DNA from: JAEUKH01 sp964447205 | GTDB taxonomy: Bacteria > Myxococcota_A > Polyangia > Polyangiales > Ga0077539 | Length of the DNA: 64,000 bases | Reading direction: 5' to 3' | NCBI GenBank assembly: GCA_964447205.1 | Contig: CAYUSB010000020.1 | Span: 1-64,000, forward strand | In this document: piece after piece, positions 62,004 through 64,000 of the stretch | Numbering within the stretch: position 1 is the stretch's first letter | How the letters are laid out: every line of letters starts with the position of its first letter | Program-made: the position numbers and the translations under genes | The notes under the pieces: generated by a model | Seen by the model: the letters and a program-made list of their open reading frames with translations, nothing else | Told to the model about the DNA's origin: nothing | The model's database searches: none

Positions 62004-64000
62004 CTACGTCAAACGTACCGCCTCCTGCGTGGTCTCCAGGAGCGCGCTCGGGAGGCCGAGGCGGTCGAGGGCTTCGTCGACGGAGATCACCTCGGCGCGA
62101 TGGCTCCACCCCGGGCGCGCGACCTGCGAGGCGAGGGCTGTTGCATAGGGCGCGAGCCCGTGTCGGACCTCGGGGAAACGTCGTGCGAGGAGGCCCGCGG
62201 CCTGGATGCCGATGCCGGGCACATCGCATTGGGGGGCCCACGCGACGAGTGCATCGAGCTCGCCCGGGTCGGGGGTCGCGTCGGGATGTTGGAGCGCGAG
62301 GGCGCGCGCGAGGTGGGCCCCAGGGATCATGCTCATGCGCTGAAACGCGGTCTGGGCGCGTCGGGCGAGGTCGGCGCTCAGGGCCTTGTCGCCGAGGCGC
62401 CACGCGACGGCAGACTCGTTGAGCGCGAGGAGGGCCTCGATGTGCGGAATCTCCAGCATCGTGGCGGCGTCGAGCAGCGCCAGGTCGACCGCGTGGGTGC
62501 GGCCGAGGCGGTACGCGCAGGCGCGGAGGATCCACCGGGCCCGGGCTTCGAGCACGGGGTGCCGCAGGTTCTCGGCGAGCCGTTGGGCCTCCGCGGCGGC
62601 GGAGACGGCCTCGTCGAAGGCGAAGGACTCCATCCACGCCGAGGCGCTCGACAGCAGGGCCGCGAGCCGAGCCACGACCCCCTCCTCCGCGGCGGCGGCA
62701 CGGCCGAACGAGACCGCGGCCTCACGGAAGCGCCCCTGCCGGTAGCACAAGCGCGCGAGCCATCCCGCCCGCATGGCCTCGGACACCGCGTCGTTGCGGG
62801 CGTCGTCGAGCAGGTGCCGGAGCACCTGGGCCTCCTCGGCGAGCGAGCGCACCCGGGCCGCCCGAACCCAAAGCCCGAGCCGCACCCGCTCCAACGCGGG
62901 CGACTTGAACGGTTCCAGCTGGCTCAAGCGGTCGGCGGTCAGGTCCGGGGCGGTCTCGATCATGCGCGCGGCGTTGGCGAGCTCGCCCAACCGCAGGAAG
63001 TCGCGTCCGTCGGCGCCCGTGGCAGGCAAGGCCCGGGCGATCTCGTACTCCAGCCGGTGCAGGCTGGAGGGGGTCGCGTCGTGGGCGGCCACCTCCAACC
63101 AAAGCTCGAGCAACGAACGCTCGACGAGGACCGCCGTAGGGCGGCACGGGGGGCTGTGCACGGCGAGGTTGCGCACCGCGAGGACGCCCTCATGCAGCAG
63201 GCCGATGGCCGCCCCGAGACGGCCCTCGTTGGCGGCGCGACGCACCTGGGCGTGGAGCTCGCCGTCGAGCGCGCGCAAGCGGTCGTCGGTGGCCTCGGAG
63301 GCGGGTGTGGCGAGCAGCAGCGCGAGCCGACGCGCGGAGCCCACGGGCAGAACCGACAGCAGCTGAGAGCGTGCCTCCGGGTCGAGTTCGAGTTCGAGAG
63401 AGGAGAGGTTGACCCGGGCCAGGGTGTACAGCCGCCCCGCGGTGTCGCGCACGAGCCCCTGCCGAACCAGCTCGGCGACTCGCATGGCGACGTCCCACGG
63501 CGGCCGCTCCAGGAGCTCGGCGACCCGCCCCACGGTCGCCTCGGGCGACAGCAGGGCGACCCAACGCAGGGCCGCGTACAACGGGGAGGCCAGGCTCGTC
63601 GGTGCCACCGAGGGGCGCGCATCGTGAGGCGACGCCGCGAGGAAGCCTGCGCTGTGCTCGGGGTCGAGGCGTTCGAGTGCGCCCCGTGTCACCCGGAGCT
63701 GAGAACCCTGCCGGGTCGCGAGCCCCGCATTCACCCACGCGTGAAGCTCCTGTACCACGGCTCCGGCGAGCCCACCGGTGCGTCGATGCAGGATCCGGGC
63801 GGCATCGGACGCGAGGTGATGGAGAAGCTCGGGCCCCTCGAAGAGCTCGCGCAGTGCAGCCTCGGGCAGCGCGTCGAGCGCGACCTGAGCGACCTCTTGG
63901 TCATCAAGGGGACGATCGATGACCTCCGACCAGGTCAACACCGACACGACACCCTCTGCGCGGGCCACCCGCAGCGCCGCGAGAGTCCATGGGTCGAGGC
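62004..64000 (-). CDS. Large STAND/PknK-like ATPase, C-terminal part (cut by the window edge)
   Basis: The frame stays open to the edge, so the start is outside; at least 665 residues are seen. The right-hand end (WTLAALRVARAEGVVSVLTW, PLDDQEVAQVALDALP, RILHRRTGGLAGAVVQELHA) is the region after the nucleotide-binding domain in STAND or AAA ATPases of the PknK/MalT type, with a winged-helix-like linker. The remaining ~500 residues are helical TPR-like repeats (LARLCYRQGRFREAAVSFGR, AEAQRLAENLRHPVLEARAR). Such proteins are often kinases or regulators that detect a ligand through the repeats. The Walker motifs would lie beyond the edge and cannot be checked. Confidence 0.65.
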   Translation of the reverse strand, partial: LDPWTLAALRVARAEGVVSVLTWSEVIDRPLDDQEVAQVALDALPEAALRELFEGPELLHHLASDAARILHRRTGGLAGAVVQELHAWVNAGLATRQGSQLRVTRGALERLDPEHSAGFLAASPHDARPSVAPTSLASPLYAALRWVALLSPEATVGRVAELLERPPWDVAMRVAELVRQGLVRDTAGRLYTLARVNLSSLELELDPEARSQLLSVLPVGSARRLALLLATPASEATDDRLRALDGELHAQVRRAANEGRLGAAIGLLHEGVLAVRNLAVHSPPCRPTAVLVERSLLELWLEVAAHDATPSSLHRLEYEIARALPATGADGRDFLRLGELANAARMIETAPDLTADRLSQLEPFKSPALERVRLGLWVRAARVRSLAEEAQVLRHLLDDARNDAVSEAMRAGWLARLCYRQGRFREAAVSFGRAAAAEEGVVARLAALLSSASAWMESFAFDEAVSAAAEAQRLAENLRHPVLEARARWILRACAYRLGRTHAVDLALLDAATMLEIPHIEALLALNESAVAWRLGDKALSADLARRAQTAFQRMSMIPGAHLARALALQHPDATPDPGELDALVAWAPQCDVPGIGIQAAGLLARRFPEVRHGLAPYATALASQVARPGWSHRAEVISVDEALDRLGLPSALLETTQEAVRLT

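Overview
The window is very GC-rich, densely coding DNA from a bacterium that looks like a member of the Myxococcota, probably a Haliangium/Polyangium-type lineage. The grounds are Hanks-type Ser/Thr kinases with long proline-rich linkers, secreted proteins built from cysteine-rich ~43-residue repeats, an AgmX/PglI-type protein, and microcompartment shell proteins that resemble, from memory, those of Haliangium ochraceum. No rRNA, tRNA or CRISPR array was seen. The taxonomic call is an inference from gene content, not a search result.

Left part (1-31 kb). The first 1.9 kb holds a small hypothetical gene, a palindromic repeat, and an IS4-type transposase remnant abutting a decapitated VOC gene. 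Next come a metallothionein-like peptide followed 4 bp later by an ECF sigma factor, a TonB-like protein, a PAS-rich hybrid histidine kinase and a VIT/vWA protein. A minus-strand operon follows (ferritin-like lipoprotein, NAD-dependent epimerase, alpha/beta hydrolase). Two secreted Cys-rich repeat proteins flank a small DUF2470 protein, an ATP-dependent RNA ligase and a VF530-type protein. Then come a beta-propeller protein, an EEP nuclease, a GNAT/HD-like protein, a Uma2-like nuclease, phosphoenolpyruvate carboxylase and three secreted or anchored proteins.

Middle part (31-46 kb). This holds an M23 peptidase, a GH63-type glucosidase, a TspO-like membrane protein, an AgmX/PglI-like protein, and a Ser/Thr kinase with a PSI-like cysteine-rich ectodomain. 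A minus-strand acyl-CoA operon (BKACE, enoyl-CoA hydratase, carboxyltransferase) precedes a compact bacterial microcompartment locus (BMC-T, BMC-H, BMC-P, CoA-acylating aldehyde dehydrogenase) that has no recognisable signature enzyme nearby.

Right part (46-64 kb). A minus-strand envelope operon runs from a Pal-like OmpA lipoprotein through a CpoB/YbgF-like lipoprotein and a PEGA-domain Ser/Thr kinase to a three-LysM protein. After a MATE transporter lies a two-gene cassette (degenerate Nudix protein plus zeta-type kinase) bracketed by perfect 29-bp direct repeats. Then comes a FkbH / acyl carrier protein / SGNH / MBOAT / 38-residue membrane peptide operon. A gene-free stretch of about 930 bp follows, occupied by an 856-bp inverted repeat into which a smaller palindromic element has inserted. 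The window ends with a DksA-like regulator, two unrecognised proteins, and a large ATPase/TPR-like protein that runs off the right edge.

Most start codons were moved inward from the longest open frame, using ATGA/GTGA overlaps, Shine-Dalgarno-like sequence and where recognisable protein begins.
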